A DNA stretch of 64,000 nucleotides, taken from positions 2,976,001 through 3,040,000 of the forward strand of contig NC_071329.1 of NCBI RefSeq assembly GCF_010183535.1, in the 5' to 3' direction. Source of the DNA: Caenorhabditis remanei (Eukaryota > Nematoda > Chromadorea > Rhabditida > Rhabditidae). The position numbers and the translations under genes were made by a program. Shown here piece after piece: positions 44,610-57,133 of this stretch. Every line of letters begins with the position of its first letter. Positions within the stretch are counted from its first letter, which is position 1. Under the pieces are notes generated by a model that searched no databases, was not told the origin of the DNA, and saw nothing but the letters and a program-made list of their open reading frames with translations.

Positions 44610-44712
44610 GTTTCTGGATTTGTGGGGCAGAACATTTGGAGCGGCGGAGGTTAGAGGTTTCTGGATTTGTGGGGCAGAACATTTGGAGCGGCGGAGGTTA
44701 GAGGTTTCTGGA
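44610..44712. repeat. 47-bp tandem duplication
   Basis: Two complete copies and one partial copy of a unit reading GAGGTTTCTGGATTTGTGGG followed by GCAGAACATTTGGAGCGGCG. It lies just upstream of D2. Confidence 0.9.
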
Positions 44713-47700
44713 TTTCAGAATTATAGGGGAAATGTGTTTAGGGGTGTTGGGAAGGTCAGCTCTGTAATTAGACTAGCAGAGTCAGAATAGGTCAGCGTCG
44801 GCCATCAGTCACCATAAAGTCTTCATCTCTTGTCTGTAAATTAGCTGAAACCGCATTCGCATTATCACACTCAGATTCTTGTATACCGGTCGAATGGACC
44901 TCCAGAGCAGGTGTTTGGAATCATTGAGGTGCCAAGATGAGGGTCTGATAGCCTAAACACGGACTTTCATGACCTAAAACTTGATGAAATAAGTCGGTGA
45001 TGGGAAAGGAAAATGTGGCAATCTCATTTTCCCATCACTTACAGATCATATTCATTATAGGTGTATCGAAATGCCAAAAGAAGGGTATGATAACCTGAAA
45101 ACGGACTTTCTTGTCCTAATCTGATATTAATCGGGCGAAACGGTTCGTCAATTTTGTGAGTTGTTGTAATTTGCTGATCTAGTATAACTTTCCGAGAACC
45201 TACCGGGTTCTGCTGGCTACGTTCTCGGTTGGCCAGTCGGATTCAGTCGGAAGAAAGGCCGTTTTTAAGCTGTTCTTGTGATTTTTCTGTATCTGAGTCT
45301 GTCTTCCAGCCAAGCACGACCGAGATTAGTTAAGAACAGATTCCAGTGTAACCTTGCTCGTGAACGAGCTCTGACCTTAACTTATACCTCAATTTAACTG
45401 AAATGAGAGCAATATCAGCGATTTCCCTGGTTTTCGTTGAAATCGATCAAAAATTATTCATTTTCGCCAGGAATTTGTCTCTATTTCCGAGATTTCTCCT
45501 TGTTTTTGAGCTTCGCGAGTGGTCAGATTCACATCAGTTCATGTGCAAACCATGTGGCACAAATGCAAAAAGTGATGTCTGAAATTCCAACAGAACGTTC
45601 TCTATCACATGAACCAAACCAATTTCTCTCAGTCTCCCCCGATGAAAATAAACAAGATTGATTATCAGATTAGTAGAAAATCACAAAAAGAAGAAGAGAT
45701 GAAAGGAAACTACCGATTTTTCGGAATTCCACAGCATCAATCTCGCATTCAAACAGTAATAAACTGAACGAATCGCTCTCGAATTTCACGAAAATCGTTG
45801 GCGCCGACGGCGCCATCATTATATTGAGAAATTCGAGAGAGAGAGATGCTTATCAGTTCTCTTGCTATCAATTCGAAAAGAAAAAAGGGGGCTATCAGTT
45901 CCGATCACTGGTCACACACACACACACACACACCGCCACAAACACGACGGCAGTTTGTTTTCTTTTGCAAACATTCGCTTGTCTCGGTGTTGTCTGTTTT
46001 TGCGACGATTTTAGACACATGAAATCAGAGGTTTTTGATGTCTTTTGATAATCGGGGAGTCACTTTGTATTTTTATCTGATTGGCGGAGGTTTTAGACTT
46101 TTTCTAGTAGTTTTTTGACAGTTTTCACCTATTTTAGCGGGAGTAAGCAGTTTTGACGGGATTCTTGCGATTTCATTAGTTCGGCACAGTTCTTACAACT
46201 GCGCTCCACGCAAACGCAATTTTCTTCGGTTCCGGTAGAGCGCGGTTGATAGCCGCGTGTCGTGCTAATAGCTAGTTTCTGAAACGTGGCTCCGCCCCTT
46301 CTTGCAGTATTGCCGCACGGTTGTTGACCCATTTCTGTCTTTCATTAGTTCTTGCGGATTTTATGGAGTTTTCACTATAAATCTTTGTGAAAAGTTGGCA
46401 AGAGCTGAAAAGCAGAGAATATTTGTATTTTCTATTTCAGTCGCTGGAAATTCTTCAAATTGACGAATTCTGGCTTCTGGAATGAACCTTCCTCAAGCCA
46501 TAGTCTGAACCGCCTACCAGTGAATTTAAGAGGAGTCTCTCATTGAGCTGGATTGTTGAAGGCGTGAGGATTCTGAATTTGTTATCAAAGCTTTTTCAGT
46601 CTAAGAATGCCCCGAGATTCAAAACTTACCGAAATACTAGAAGAAAGTCGTTAAATCTCGATTCCTTTGGATTTTAGTCGAAATCTGGAAACAGATTCAG
46701 AATCCTCAGGGTATCAGCTTCTCAGGCATATAGCATATAGACTGCTTCTGACAGTTAGTGTCACAGTCCCACGGTTTTCATAATACCAGACTTTGATTTC
46801 GTTCGATTTTTCTCAAAATCTGAGAGCGAATTCAGAATTTTCATCAGTTTCTTCTGAAGTCCAATCGATTTGATGACATAGACTTTGTTCCAAAAGTTCA
46901 ACTCGCCATTTTCAAAACACTCAAACTTTTCGGAAACTCCTTGTCAAAAAGAAAAGTTTCTGCTCATCACATCACATTTCTCTCCTCCTGCTGCTCCCCG
47001 AAACCCGCCAAATCCTCGTCTCGCTTGTCACGTTTGTTGCTCGTTTTTTCGTCCAAATGCCTGCTTCAACGTCTCTGCACTCTCGTAAAAGGTCAAACTA
47101 TTTCTGGGCATTTCTGCTTATCTCTGAGTCTCTCTCTCTCTCTCTCTCTGGTCGCAGCGCCCCTTTGCTTTTTGAAAAGAGAACACAACAACATAAGCAG
47201 TATAAGCTTTGGAAGTTTTTGAAGTTATTGGATTCATTCGTTTTTAATCAGTTTTAAGTTTGTTGGCAACTTTCGGGAGCAGCTTCTTTAAATATCTTGC
47301 TATAAGGCTATCCGATCGGTTTTCGTATTTTTAGACGAAAAATTGCAAAAATGACTCTTCAGGTCAACAGAGTGGCCATTTTTGTGCTTGAAAGTGACAA
47401 AATATGTGTTTTCAGTCGATTAGTGAAGTTCTGTGACTTTCAGCGTTTTTTCAAATACGTGATTCCCGAAAGTTCACCGTTTTCCGTCTTAAAAATTTTC
47501 AACTATGATTTCAGCTGCTCCTAGTGATTTTTTAATGCAATGTTTCCCGAGTTTCATCGTTTTTGACGTCTTGAATGCTAAAAAACCTGAAATTTCTCAT
47601 TTTCTGGCGGAATTTAAGCTTCTTTTTGAATAAAAACACTGGAAATTGCAAAATTTGCACTCAAAATCTGAAAATCCCTCAGCTGATCAGAAAAATTCCC

Positions 47701-47915
47701 AATTTTAGCTTCCGGCATCAGACGAAATGGCTCTAAGTTGAACTTCAAGCTAGAGATAATATGCTCTGCTGCCAACTATCCAAAATTCCTTTTACATCAT
47801 ACCTAAATACTACCTTTCCGCTAATTAGTGTCCCCCTTCAAAGATTTTTAGCAAAAAACTTAAATTAGACCTAAAAACTAGGCATTTTTGCTTTAAAAGT
47901 GCCTTACAATGCGCT
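44713..47915. other. gene-free interval
   Basis: No gene is supported in 3.2 kb. Visible items are a small hairpin at 44995-45045 (TGGGAAAGGAAAATG/CATTTTCCCATCA), a CA dinucleotide run at 45912-45935, hairpin relatives at 46160-46275, GATTCTGAATC units at 46560-46860 and a TC run near 47125-47148. It may hold regulatory DNA for D2 or gsy-1, but I see no specific element. Confidence 0.45.
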
Positions 47916-48279
47916 GATAAGAAAGAGAGAGAAACCTTTTGTCCGAAATGTTGCGATCAAGTGGAAAAAGTAAATAATAAATATGCTGCAAATGCGCTCC
48001 ATGGGGCCAGCGATCATTGACTATAGAGCAAAGTTGCATTATCAAAGAATCTGTTATGGGACTATTCACCTCCTGAAAAAAACAGTTTTTTTTCCGTTTT
48101 TCGCCGTTTTTTCGGTAGATAAAGAGCTGAATAGCCCAGTTTCTTTGATAATGCAACTTTGCTCTATAGTCAATGATCCCTGATCCTATGGAGCGCATTT
48201 GCAGCATATTTATTATTTACTTTTTCCACTTGATCGCAACATTTCGGACAAAAGGTTTCTCTCTGTCTTTCTTATCACC
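47916..48279. repeat. 360-bp hairpin upstream of gsy-1
   Basis: The left arm runs from GAAACCTTTTGTCCGAAATG through TTGACTATAGAGCAAAGTTG. The right arm is its inverse, ending CATTTCGGACAAAAGGTTTC. The loop is T-rich. It ends about 360 bp upstream of the gsy-1 start codon and 330 bp upstream of the probable trans-splice site. Confidence 0.9.
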
Positions 48280-48641
48280 ACTGCCACCATCACACGTTAT
48301 CAGTAGCCAATACGTAAACACGTGTTATTTCCCGTAATGTTCTCTGAATTCTTCTTCGAATTTTTCGAGGACCTTCTAGATTGTTCCATTCGGAAGCATA
48401 TGATCCATCGGAGGTTTATATAATTGGTTGATAGACTTTGAGATTGAAAAAATAAATATTTTTATTATTTTCTCTTCCCAACTATCAATAAAGAAACACC
48501 TGACGTTCTTTGTTGCTTTGCACCCCCCATGACGTCAGTGGGGTTTCTTGATTTTCTCCATCTCCAAACTCTTCAAAATCCCAGAATCCTATTTTGATCA
48601 TCTTGCAGGGGAAAAGACGCAAGTAACCCCACAATAGAAAC

Positions 48642-51600
48642 ATGCCGGATCACGGACGTATGCCCAGAAACTTGTCGTCGAATAAGGTAAAATGGATCAA
48701 AACCAAGCTATAAGTGCTCATTTGATGCTGGAATTCTGAAAATTGCCATTTTAGCCAAAATTTGACATCCAGATGCTGGAATTTCAGAATTTTCGGTGTA
48801 GAAATGGATGTTTTGAAGAAAACGGGCTGAAAATTACATTTTCCATCAATTTCAGCCTGTTTTCTTCATTTTAAGGTAATTTCTATACTGAAAATGCGTC
48901 TACATCACCAAATCTCGGCAATGAGTGTATTTTCAGCCAAGTTTTCACGTCTACAAACTAGAATTTTTCGCATTTTCGGTAAAATGTGGGTCAGAGTGAA
49001 TGAAACGAGCTGAAAATCACTTTTTTTTTCACTCTAATCGTCTGGAATTCATGTTTATACCGAAAAGGCTGAAATTCTTAGTTTCAGATGCCAAAACTAT
49101 GCTATAACTGCTCATGTGATGCTGGAATTCTGAAAATAGTCATTTTTGCCAAAATTTGGCATCCTGATGCTGAAATTCCAAAATTTTCGGTGTAGAAATG
49201 GATGTTTTGAAGAAAACGGGCTGAAATTAACATTTTACATCAATTTCAGCCTGTTTTCTCTACTTTAACAGTCTCAGATTCATATCTATACCAAAATGCT
49301 GAAATTTCAGGTTCTAGATATCAAAACTTTGAAAAAAAAAGCCCTAAACTGTGAAAAATAGCAGTTTGAGCCGAAATTTGGTGTCTAAAAGCTCGAATTT
49401 CAGAATTTTTGGTATAGATATGAGCTTGAGACAGCTAGAATGAATAAAATGAGCTGAAATTAATGTGAATGACATTTTCAGCCCGATTCCTTCACTTTAA
49501 TCGTCTCAAATCCATATCTATACCAAAAAAACGAAATTTCAGCACCTAGACGCCAAAACTCTGCTGAAAATGCCTATTTCACACTGAAAACCCCAAAATT
49601 TCACCTTTTTTTCCATTTCCAGATAGCCAAAACTATCGCCGGCGAGGACCTCGATGAGGAGGAGGTGCTGGAAATGGACGCGGGACGAAGCGCCCGCGAA
49701 GAAGGACGATTTGTGTTCGAATGCGCGTGGGAGGTGGCTAATAAGGTGAGGAAATGTGAAGAATGCATCGAAAATTTCAATTTCCAGTTTTTCGAGTTAA
49801 AAAAATCTATTTTTTCCATAGTTGTCAAGGCCCGGTAGAAAATTTTCAAGGCCCGGCCCGGCCCGAAGGCCCAGCTTCAAAAAATGACCCTTTTTTTCCA
49901 ATTTTTAACGAAATTTTTTTCAATTTTTCATCGAAAATGTGACCATTTTCGACTATTTTTCAGAATTTCTTCTAATTCTGACTGATAGTCGAAAATTTGA
50001 CTTTTTCGCGAAAAAATTCAAAAAATTTTGAAAATTTTGAAAATTGACTTTCGCGCCAATTTGCCCGGGCCTTGACAACTATGATGTTATCCAGTCAAAA
50101 TTCCACTGAAACTGAATTGCTAAAATTCCGAATTTTTCTGATAAGCCGGTAAATTTCCCGATTATTAGATTTTTTCATAAAATTCATCAGAAACTGAACA
50201 AAATGTGAAAAATCGCGGTTTTGGAAAGCAAATGATTGCAAAATCTCCATTTTTCAGTACATCGACTTGAAAATTGCGAAAAACGCACAAAAATAGCCTA
50301 GAAACCTGAAAATCGAGTAATTTTTCGGTTAAAAATCCCATTTTTAATCGAAAATCTCACCGATTTTGGTGAAATACCGAAACAATTTGCTAAAAATTCA
50401 ATTTTCAGCATTAACATCGCTCAAAAATGGTACTTAAAACCCTGAAAATCTGAGTGATTTTAGGTTTAAAAATGGCGTTTTTGATGAGAAAACTCGCCAA
50501 TTTTTGGTAAAATACCGAGAAGATTTGCTAAAAAATCCAATTTTCAGCATTGAAATCGCTCAGAAACCTGAAAAACGAGTGATTTTAGGTTAAAACTGGC
50601 ATTTTTGATAAGAAAAATCGCCGATTTTTGGTAAAATACCGAGAAGATTTGCTAAAAAATCCAATTTTCAGCATTGAAATCGCTCAGAAACCTGAAAAAC
50701 GAGTGATTTTAGGTTAAAACTGGCATTTTTGATGAGAAAAATCGCCGATTTTTGGTAAAATACCGAGAAGATTTGCCAAAAATTCAATTTTTAGCATTAA
50801 AATCGCTCAAAAATGCTTTAAAAACCTGAAAAAGGGATTTCGGGTAAAAAAAAGGTTTTCCGCTGAAAAATGTAGTTTTCACCTAAAAAAAACCCCAAAA
50901 TTCTTATCTTCCAGGTCGGTGGAATCTACACTGTTCTCCGAAGCAAAGCGCAAATCAGTACGGAAGAGCTGGGCGATCAATATTGTATGTTCGGACCGAT
51001 GAAAGACGGTAAATGGCGTCTCGAAGTGGATCCAATCGAACCGGAGAATCGAACGATTCGCGCTGCGATGAAGCGATTCCAGGCTGACGGATTCCGGTGT
51101 ATGTACGGTCGTTGGCTGATCGAGGGCTATCCGAAAGTGATTCTATTCGATTTGGGATCAGGAGCCGTCAAGATGAACGAATGGAAGCACGAGCTGTTTG
51201 AGAAGTGCAAAATTGGAATCCCTCATGAGGATATCGAGTCGAACGACGCGGTTATTCTGGGATTTATGGTCGCCATCTTTCTGAAACATTTCCGTGAATC
51301 CGTCACCAGTTACACGCCACTCGTCGTCGCTCACTTCCACGAGTGGCAAGCGGGAGTGGGTCTTCTGATGACTCGGTTGTGGAAGTTGGACATTGCTACG
51401 GTTTATACGACGCACGCGACACTTTTAGGACGACATTTGTGTGCGGGCGGTGCGGATTTGTATAATAATTTGGATGCGTTCGATTTGGATGCGGAGGCCG
51501 GGAAGAGAAAGGTAGAGAATTAGAGAATTTCAGCTATGAAATTAGATAATTAGAGAATTTCAGCTTGCTGTTTTGACCATACTTGCAACGGGCCGGGCCG

Positions 51601-54600
51601 GGCCGATTTGAGAATTTTCACCGGCCCGGCCCGGCCCGGTCGGCCCGGGTCACAGTACAAAAATTTGAAAATTTGAATTTTTTTGAAAATTTTTTGATTT
51701 TTTCACAAAAAAGTCGAATTTTTGACTATGTTTTTACATATCGATAAAACTCAAGTGTACATAAGATTTTTGACGATTTTTGATGAAAATTTTAAATAAT
51801 TTCGAAAAATTTTGTGAAAAAATTGTGCTCATTTTTTGACTCCGGGCCGACCGGGCCGGGCCGGGCCGGGCCGATATTTTGCAAGTATGGTTTTGACTAT
51901 ACTTGTCAAAGCCCGGATCCTAAAGGCCCGAAGGCCCGGGTCCAAAAAAATGAACCAATTTTTCATTTTTTTCATCGAAAATGCAACAATTTTTGATGAT
52001 TTTTCAGAATCTGCTCTAATTTTGAATTATAGTCGAAAATTTGACTTTTTCGCGAAAAATTAGAATTTTGAATTTTGTGGCGCCAAGTACCCGGACCTTA
52101 TACCAAATTTCCAGCCAAAATCTGGAATTTTTCACATCATTTTGAAAAATGACGTTTTCATTGAGAAATGAGCAATGACTGGAATTGAATTTTCACCCGA
52201 ATTTCAGAATGCTCTCAAAAATGCAGTTTCAGCTGGGAAAAAGTGTATTTCGCTGTACATAACCGAAATTTCTTGAATATCTTCTGAAAACGTAATCTAT
52301 GAAGAATTTTTCCGGTGATTTGGAAGAAAACCTGAAATTTTCACTGAAAAAGTCGTTTATCCCAATAGAAATTAACAAATTATTCTCAAACGATCAATGA
52401 AATTATGGAAAAATACAAAATTACAATGATTTTGACTGAAATTATCTAGAAATCTTGAAAATTACGTTAAAAATTTTTTAGAACGTTATTTTCTGGATTT
52501 TCAGAGTTTTTTTTCATTCAAAATAGTGATTTTCGCTTTTCTTTCAAACGTCTTCGATGACTGATGAAAAACGAAAAAAGAACATTTCGAATGGAAATCT
52601 CTGAAAATCCAGAAAACTGCGTTCTGAATTTTGAATTTTAAAGAGATTTCTAGCAATTTTTTAGTCGAAATCATTGTCATTTTGTGTTTTTTGAGAATTC
52701 CATTAATTGTCTGAGACTCATTGATTGATTCCTACACCAAATGAAGCGTTCTCAGTGAATAATTTAGTCATTGACGTAACTTTGGCCCTAATTGCTTTTC
52801 CCTTGTCATCACATCTCTGAAATTGTTGGAAAAACTGTTTCGTCAGGCGAAAATTTCAGTTTTTGTCCAAAATCACGCGAAAAACTCTTTGTAGATTACG
52901 TTTTCAGTAGATAATCAGGAAATTTCGCTTTAAAATCTGGCAGAAATTCGTTTTCTCAGCTGAAACTGTTTGTATTTTTGAGAGCGTTTTGAAATTCGGA
53001 CCATTTTACGAAATGATGTGAAAAATTCCAGATTTTGGTTGGAAATTGGGTATACTGCTCATTTTTCTTGAAATTCAGCCTCAAACTCCCCCAATTTCCA
53101 GATCTACCACCAATACTGTCTGGAACGTGCCGCATGCCAAACCGCTCACATCTTCACCACCGTCTCCGAGATCACGGGTCTCGAAGCCGAGCATTTCCTG
53201 TGCCGAAAGCCCGATATTCTCACGCCGAACGGTCTCAACGTCATCAAGTTCGCCGCTCTCCACGAGTTCCAGAATCTGCACGCTCAGAACAAGGAGAAGA
53301 TCAATCAGTTCATTCGCGGTCATTTCCACGGTCATTTGGATTTCGATTTGGACAAAACCCTCTACTTTTTCACCGCCGGCCGTTACGAATTCTCGAATAA
53401 AGGCGGTGACATGTTCATCGAATCGCTGGCACGTCTGAATCACTATCTGAAGACTACCAACGATCCACGTCATATGGGGGTTACGGTAGTCGCGTTTTTG
53501 ATCTACCCGGCGCCTGCGAACTCGTTCAACGTGGAATCCTTAAAGGGACAGGCGGTGACAAAGCAGTTGAAGGAAGCGGTCGACCGGATCAAGGAGAAGG
53601 TCGGAGCGAGAATATTCGATATCTGTCTGCAAGGACACCTTCCTGAGCCAGAGGAATTGATGTCACCTGCAGATAATATTCTGCTGAAACGCTGTATTAT
53701 GGCACTCCATAATTCCAGCCTCCCACCAATCTGCACGCATAACATGATTCGAGCGGACGACCCGGTGCTCGAATCGCTCCGACGAACCGCTCTATTCAAT
53801 AAGCCAGAGGACCGAGTGAAAGTGGTCTTCCACCCGGAATTCCTGTCCTCCGTCTCACCGCTTATCGGCCTCGACTATGAGGATTTCGTCCGCGGGTGCC
53901 ATCTCGGAGTGTTCCCGTCGTACTACGAGCCGTGGGGTTACACACCCGCCGAGTGTACTGTCATGGGAATCCCGTCGGTGTCGACGAACCTCTCGGGTTT
54001 CGGATGTTTCATGCAGGAACACGTCGAAGATCACGAGTCGAAGGGAATCTATGTAATTGATCGGAGACATAAGAGTGCCGAGGAGTCGGTGCAGGAGTTG
54101 GCGAACACGATGTACGATTTTTGTGGACAGTCGCGTCGGCAGCGTATCATTTTGCGTAACGCGAACGAGGGACTCTCGGCGCTGTTGGATTGGCAGAATT
54201 TGGGAGTTTTCTATCGGTGAGTTGGAGTTGATGGGAATCTGAAATTCTTGTATAGATCGGGACATCCGGACAAACAGAAACGTGTTACAGACAGAGATTC
54301 AGATATCCAGAGAAATCTATCTGGACATCCGGACAAACAAACATTCCGATGACCAGATTAACCGATTTTCCCTTTACCGGAAGTTTCGGACATCCGGAAG
54401 AACAGAAACCATCATTAGGAAAGACAGAAGATCTCAAATCCGAATAAGAATATTTTGAGAACATTCGGGCTGATAGATAATAGAATGTACATATGTTAGT
54501 GTTACTAGATGATTCAGTGTTAGGACATCCGGACAAACAGGCTTTCTGATTTCCAGATGAACCTATTTTGTGTCCAGATAAACAGTTTATCATAAACTGT

Positions 54601-55165
54601 TACCGAGACATCCGGATAAACGGAAATAACGACAGATAGAGATTCAGATATCCATATATTAGCAGTCCAACCTTCTTACAACTACGCTCCACCGCAAACG
54701 AGAGAGTATCTGTGAGAGCTCGCATTTTTTCATAACAATTTTCAAAAAATACTATGAAAAAATGCGGGAATAGGTCAAAAACTGTGAAAATCTGCGTCTC
54801 TCGCCGATACTCTCTCGTTTGCTGTGGAGCGCAGTTGTAAGAGGGGGTGGACTCCTAACACATAAACTGATAAAATTGGACATACAGACATCTGTATATT
54901 CCTATACAAGATGATCCGATGTTCACACGTGAGTCCTATCGGAAGTCTGAAAAAACTGATTTTAAGACATCTGAAATAGACCCGCCCCTTTCCTCTCATC
55001 CCACAAATCATCCTCACAATTTCCAGTGACTGCCGCCGTCTCGCCCTGGAACGTCTCCACCCGGATGTCGAGAAGATCATGCGTGAGAACGAAGGAAAAG
55101 TGCCGTCCGCCGCCACATCTCGCCGCCCATCAATCCACTCGAGTGATGGTGAAGACGAGGAGTAG
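48642..55165 (+). CDS. gsy-1: glycogen synthase
   Basis: Transfers glucose from UDP-glucose to the non-reducing end of growing glycogen in the cytosol (GT3 family). Exons 48642-48686, 49623-49745, 50915-51511, 53102-54216 and 55027-55165 join in phase to 672 aa, the expected length. [13 protein letters not shown] holds the N-terminal substrate loop. [13 protein letters not shown] and [11 protein letters not shown] follow. The C-terminal lobe has [19 protein letters not shown] (catalytic Glu region) and the arginine cluster [20 protein letters not shown] that binds glucose-6-phosphate in eukaryotic enzymes. The Ser-rich end ([16 protein letters not shown]) suggests phosphorylation control. An acceptor TCTTGCAG 34 nt before the start fits trans-splicing. 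Introns 1, 2, 3 and 4 contain mobile or tandem repeats, but the coding sequence is intact. Confidence 0.97.
48700..49560. repeat. diverged repeats in gsy-1 intron 1
   Basis: Repeated units contain GATGCTGGAATTCTGAAAAT, TTTTCGGTGTAGAAATGGAT and GAAAACGGGCTGAAAT, in direct and inverse forms (TTTCAGCCTGTTTTCTTCA). No coding content. Confidence 0.7.
49817..50083. mobile_element. 267-bp MITE with CATAGTTGTCAAGGCCC ends
   Basis: Starts CATAGTTGTCAAGGCCCGG and ends GCCCGGGCCTTGACAACTATG, with inner GCCCGGCCCGAAGGCCC. No clear target duplication is visible. It lies in gsy-1 intron 2, and a partial relative is at 51895-52105. Confidence 0.75.
50440..50810. repeat. three tandem units, period about 124 bp, in gsy-1 intron 2
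   Basis: Units contain CTCAGAAACCTGAAAAACGA, GAGAAAAATCGCCGATTTTT and GGTAAAATACCGAGAAGATT. The last two copies are nearly identical (50561 and 50685 start the same phrase). Confidence 0.85.
51578..51889. mobile_element. 312-bp MITE with CATACTTGCAA ends and 8-bp duplication
   Basis: Begins CATACTTGCAACGGGCC and ends TTTTGCAAGTATG. Exact flanking octamers GTTTTGAC are at 51570-51577 and 51890-51897. The sub-terminal sequence is GGCCGGGCC-rich. It lies in gsy-1 intron 3. This copy defines the element boundaries for the family. Confidence 0.92.
54666..54851. repeat. hairpin in gsy-1 intron 4
   Basis: CTTACAACTACGCTCCACCG and CGAGAGAGTATC pair with GATACTCTCTCGTTTG and GTGGAGCGCAGTTGTAAGAG. 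The core carries ATTTTTTCATA/TATGAAAAAAT. It is related to the hairpins at 44335 and 46160. Confidence 0.8.
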
Positions 55166-55531
55166 ATTGTCCTTCTTCTTGTCATTTCTATTATAATTGC
55201 CTCCCTTAATTACTTTTACTTGAGATTATCTTTCTATATGCACCCTTGAATATGTAATGTCTTCTTTTTTGTTCTCTCTTCTTCACAAACTCACCGGTGC
55301 CGTCCTTTTCTAGATTGTTTTACCTTTTTTTCTTCATGTGTTTTGAATTCTCCTCCCCCATTGCCATACTTTCTTATATATTCTACCCTGCACCCCTCTT
55401 ATATACGCATCTCGATAATATCCATAGTAAACTTTTAGTAATTCTTATGTACTTCTAGGTTACTCGATGGTTTAGTAGTTTTCAGGTTTTCGAATGCTCA
55501 ATATTTATTTGCCCAATCAACAATGGAACAG
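55166..55531. other. gsy-1 3' region and gap to the next gene
   Basis: Pyrimidine-rich 3' UTR-like sequence of gsy-1 without an obvious canonical AATAAA. The convergent gene's signal (AATAAA on the minus strand) lies near 55502. No other gene. Confidence 0.5.
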
Positions 55532-55946
55532 TTAGAGGAACGGTGGAGTAAGACAGAATCCTCCCAAGCAGTAGTGGTATTTGCACATAAAATCGTGAAG
55601 GCATTCTGGCCAACTCTTCTTCACTCTTCCACGGGATTCTTCGACATAACGGACGCATTTGCCATTGATACAATTGTAGTCGTGTGGGCACTCCGGATGG
55701 CATTGGTCAGATTCTGGAGCAGATTCTGGAGCACCATCATCAGCGAACAACTCCCTGACGTCACGACATTGACCATTCACACAATATTGGCCGGGAAAAT
55801 GGCAAGCATTCCAAGGACTCGGAGTACATTCCAAGGGGGGCTCGAAGCCATAGGCGGCGAGGACGAGAGGAATCTGAAACATAGAGAGGCATTCTGAAGT
55901 CATCGAGGAGAGGGGGAATTGCCAAGAAGAAAACGACGAACTTCAT
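55532..55946 (-). CDS. secreted cysteine-module protein E1 (three modules)
   Basis: Exon 1 is 55923-55946 (MKFVVFFL) and exon 2 is 55532-55873. The product is about 121 aa, with a signal segment (IPLVLAAYG). Modules are CTPSPWNACHFPGQYCVNGQC (21 residues with variant spacing: one inserted pair before the second Cys), CHPECPHDYNCINGKC and CLHDFMCKYHYCLGGFC. It is a close paralogue of the gene at 61879, but its intron donor is GC instead of GT (TTG|GCAATT), with little extra consensus support. Without splicing the frame is lost early. It is either an inefficiently spliced gene or an incipient pseudogene. A TATAAAAG lies about 60 bp upstream. Confidence 0.75.
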
Positions 55947-56005
55947 ATCTCAGGAGAATATTCCAGAGAAGGAGTCGATGGGTTTCAGTGGGGAACCGCC
56001 CGGAC

Positions 56006-56012
56006 TTTTATA
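56006..56012 (-). promoter_or_regulatory. TATA box of E1
   Basis: On the minus strand CCCTATAAAAGTCC, about 60 bp upstream of the start at 55946. The surrounding 140 bp is near-identical to the orphan promoter at 62465-62612 and similar to that of the gene at 61879. Confidence 0.75.
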
Positions 56013-56139
56013 GGGTCGGTGATTCGATTAGGCACGATTCACATGCGGGGGACGGTGGGAAATTTTGAAAAAATGAGTTTTTCTGGAACTTTGGGGGGAG
56101 AGACGTTTCTAGATTCTATTTTACGCTCCGCCTTCCCTA

Positions 56140-57080
56140 AACCGACGTTTCGACACTGCAAAAAAAAATAACAAATCACTGGAAAAAAAAGAAAGCGGGA
56201 AATACGAATCGGGAGAAAAAGGCGGAGTCGAGGAAAAACTGTGCCGCAGTTGCAAAAAAGATTTTAACAGTAATTTTAAGAAATCAAGGGATTCTTTACT
56301 TATCGCCCCCCACATCAGTAGAGTCCCCCACGTTGAAATTTACCTAGGAAGAGCCCCCCACCCAGTACAAAACAGGTGGGGGCTTTTTCCTCACGGCGGG
56401 GGGTTCTACTTCTATTTCTGTGTGAAACAATGAGCCCCCACCAGTACAAAGTGGGGGACGATTGTTCAAGAACCTGGTATTCATGACTTATCGCCCCCAC
56501 CCCCCTAGAGCCCCCCACCGGGACTGGAGTCGTAATTCTTACTTTTTATCTTTAGCTGTAATCATTTATTGATAGCCCCCCACCATTGAACATCCGTCCC
56601 CCACCTATGGATTATTAGACCCCCATCATTGAATATAAGTCCCCCATTAATGACTTAAAACCCCCATTGTTTAACAATAGGCCCCCATCATAAAACATCA
56701 GACCCCCACTATTGAACCCCACACTATGAATGAAACAAACGGGACCCCGTTTTCAGACTATAAGATTGAACATCACAAATATAAATTATGCCGAAAATGT
56801 CCTTCCGGGTTTTTTTCCTAAGCCTGAAGATTCGGGTGTAGTTGAATTATGTTGGACTCAATGGTTCGTTTAAGTGAAAAAGATAAAGGGGGGGGGCTAA
56901 TGTTCAATGGGGGGGGGGGTCAATAATCAATCAGGTGGGGGGCTTTTCCCAGGTCCTTTTTGGGGGGTCATTCTTCAATATAGGGGGGGACGAAAAGTAA
57001 ATATACCCGAAATCAACATGAGAAAATGTATTTTGCAACTGCGGCACATTTTTTTCGTGACTCCGCCCCTTTCTCCGCGA
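56140..57080. repeat. 940-bp fold-back element with C- and G-run interior
   Basis: Outer arms pair GGCGGAGTC...GTGCCGCAGTTGCAAAA with TTTTGCAACTGCGGCACA...GACTCCGCC. The interior has many CCCCCA-type runs on the left (56300-56740) and GGGGGG runs on the right (56885-56990), in units such as GCCCCCCACCATTGAAC. No coding content; G-quadruplex potential is inferred from the runs. Confidence 0.8.
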
Positions 57081-57133
57081 ATTGTGTTACCCGCGCCACG
57101 CTGGAGTTCATCACCATTAAGCATGTTGAACAA

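Noticed and set aside
45437..47257. Short plus-strand open frames upstream of gsy-1
   Set aside because: They contain CA and TC dinucleotide runs and lack splice or domain evidence.
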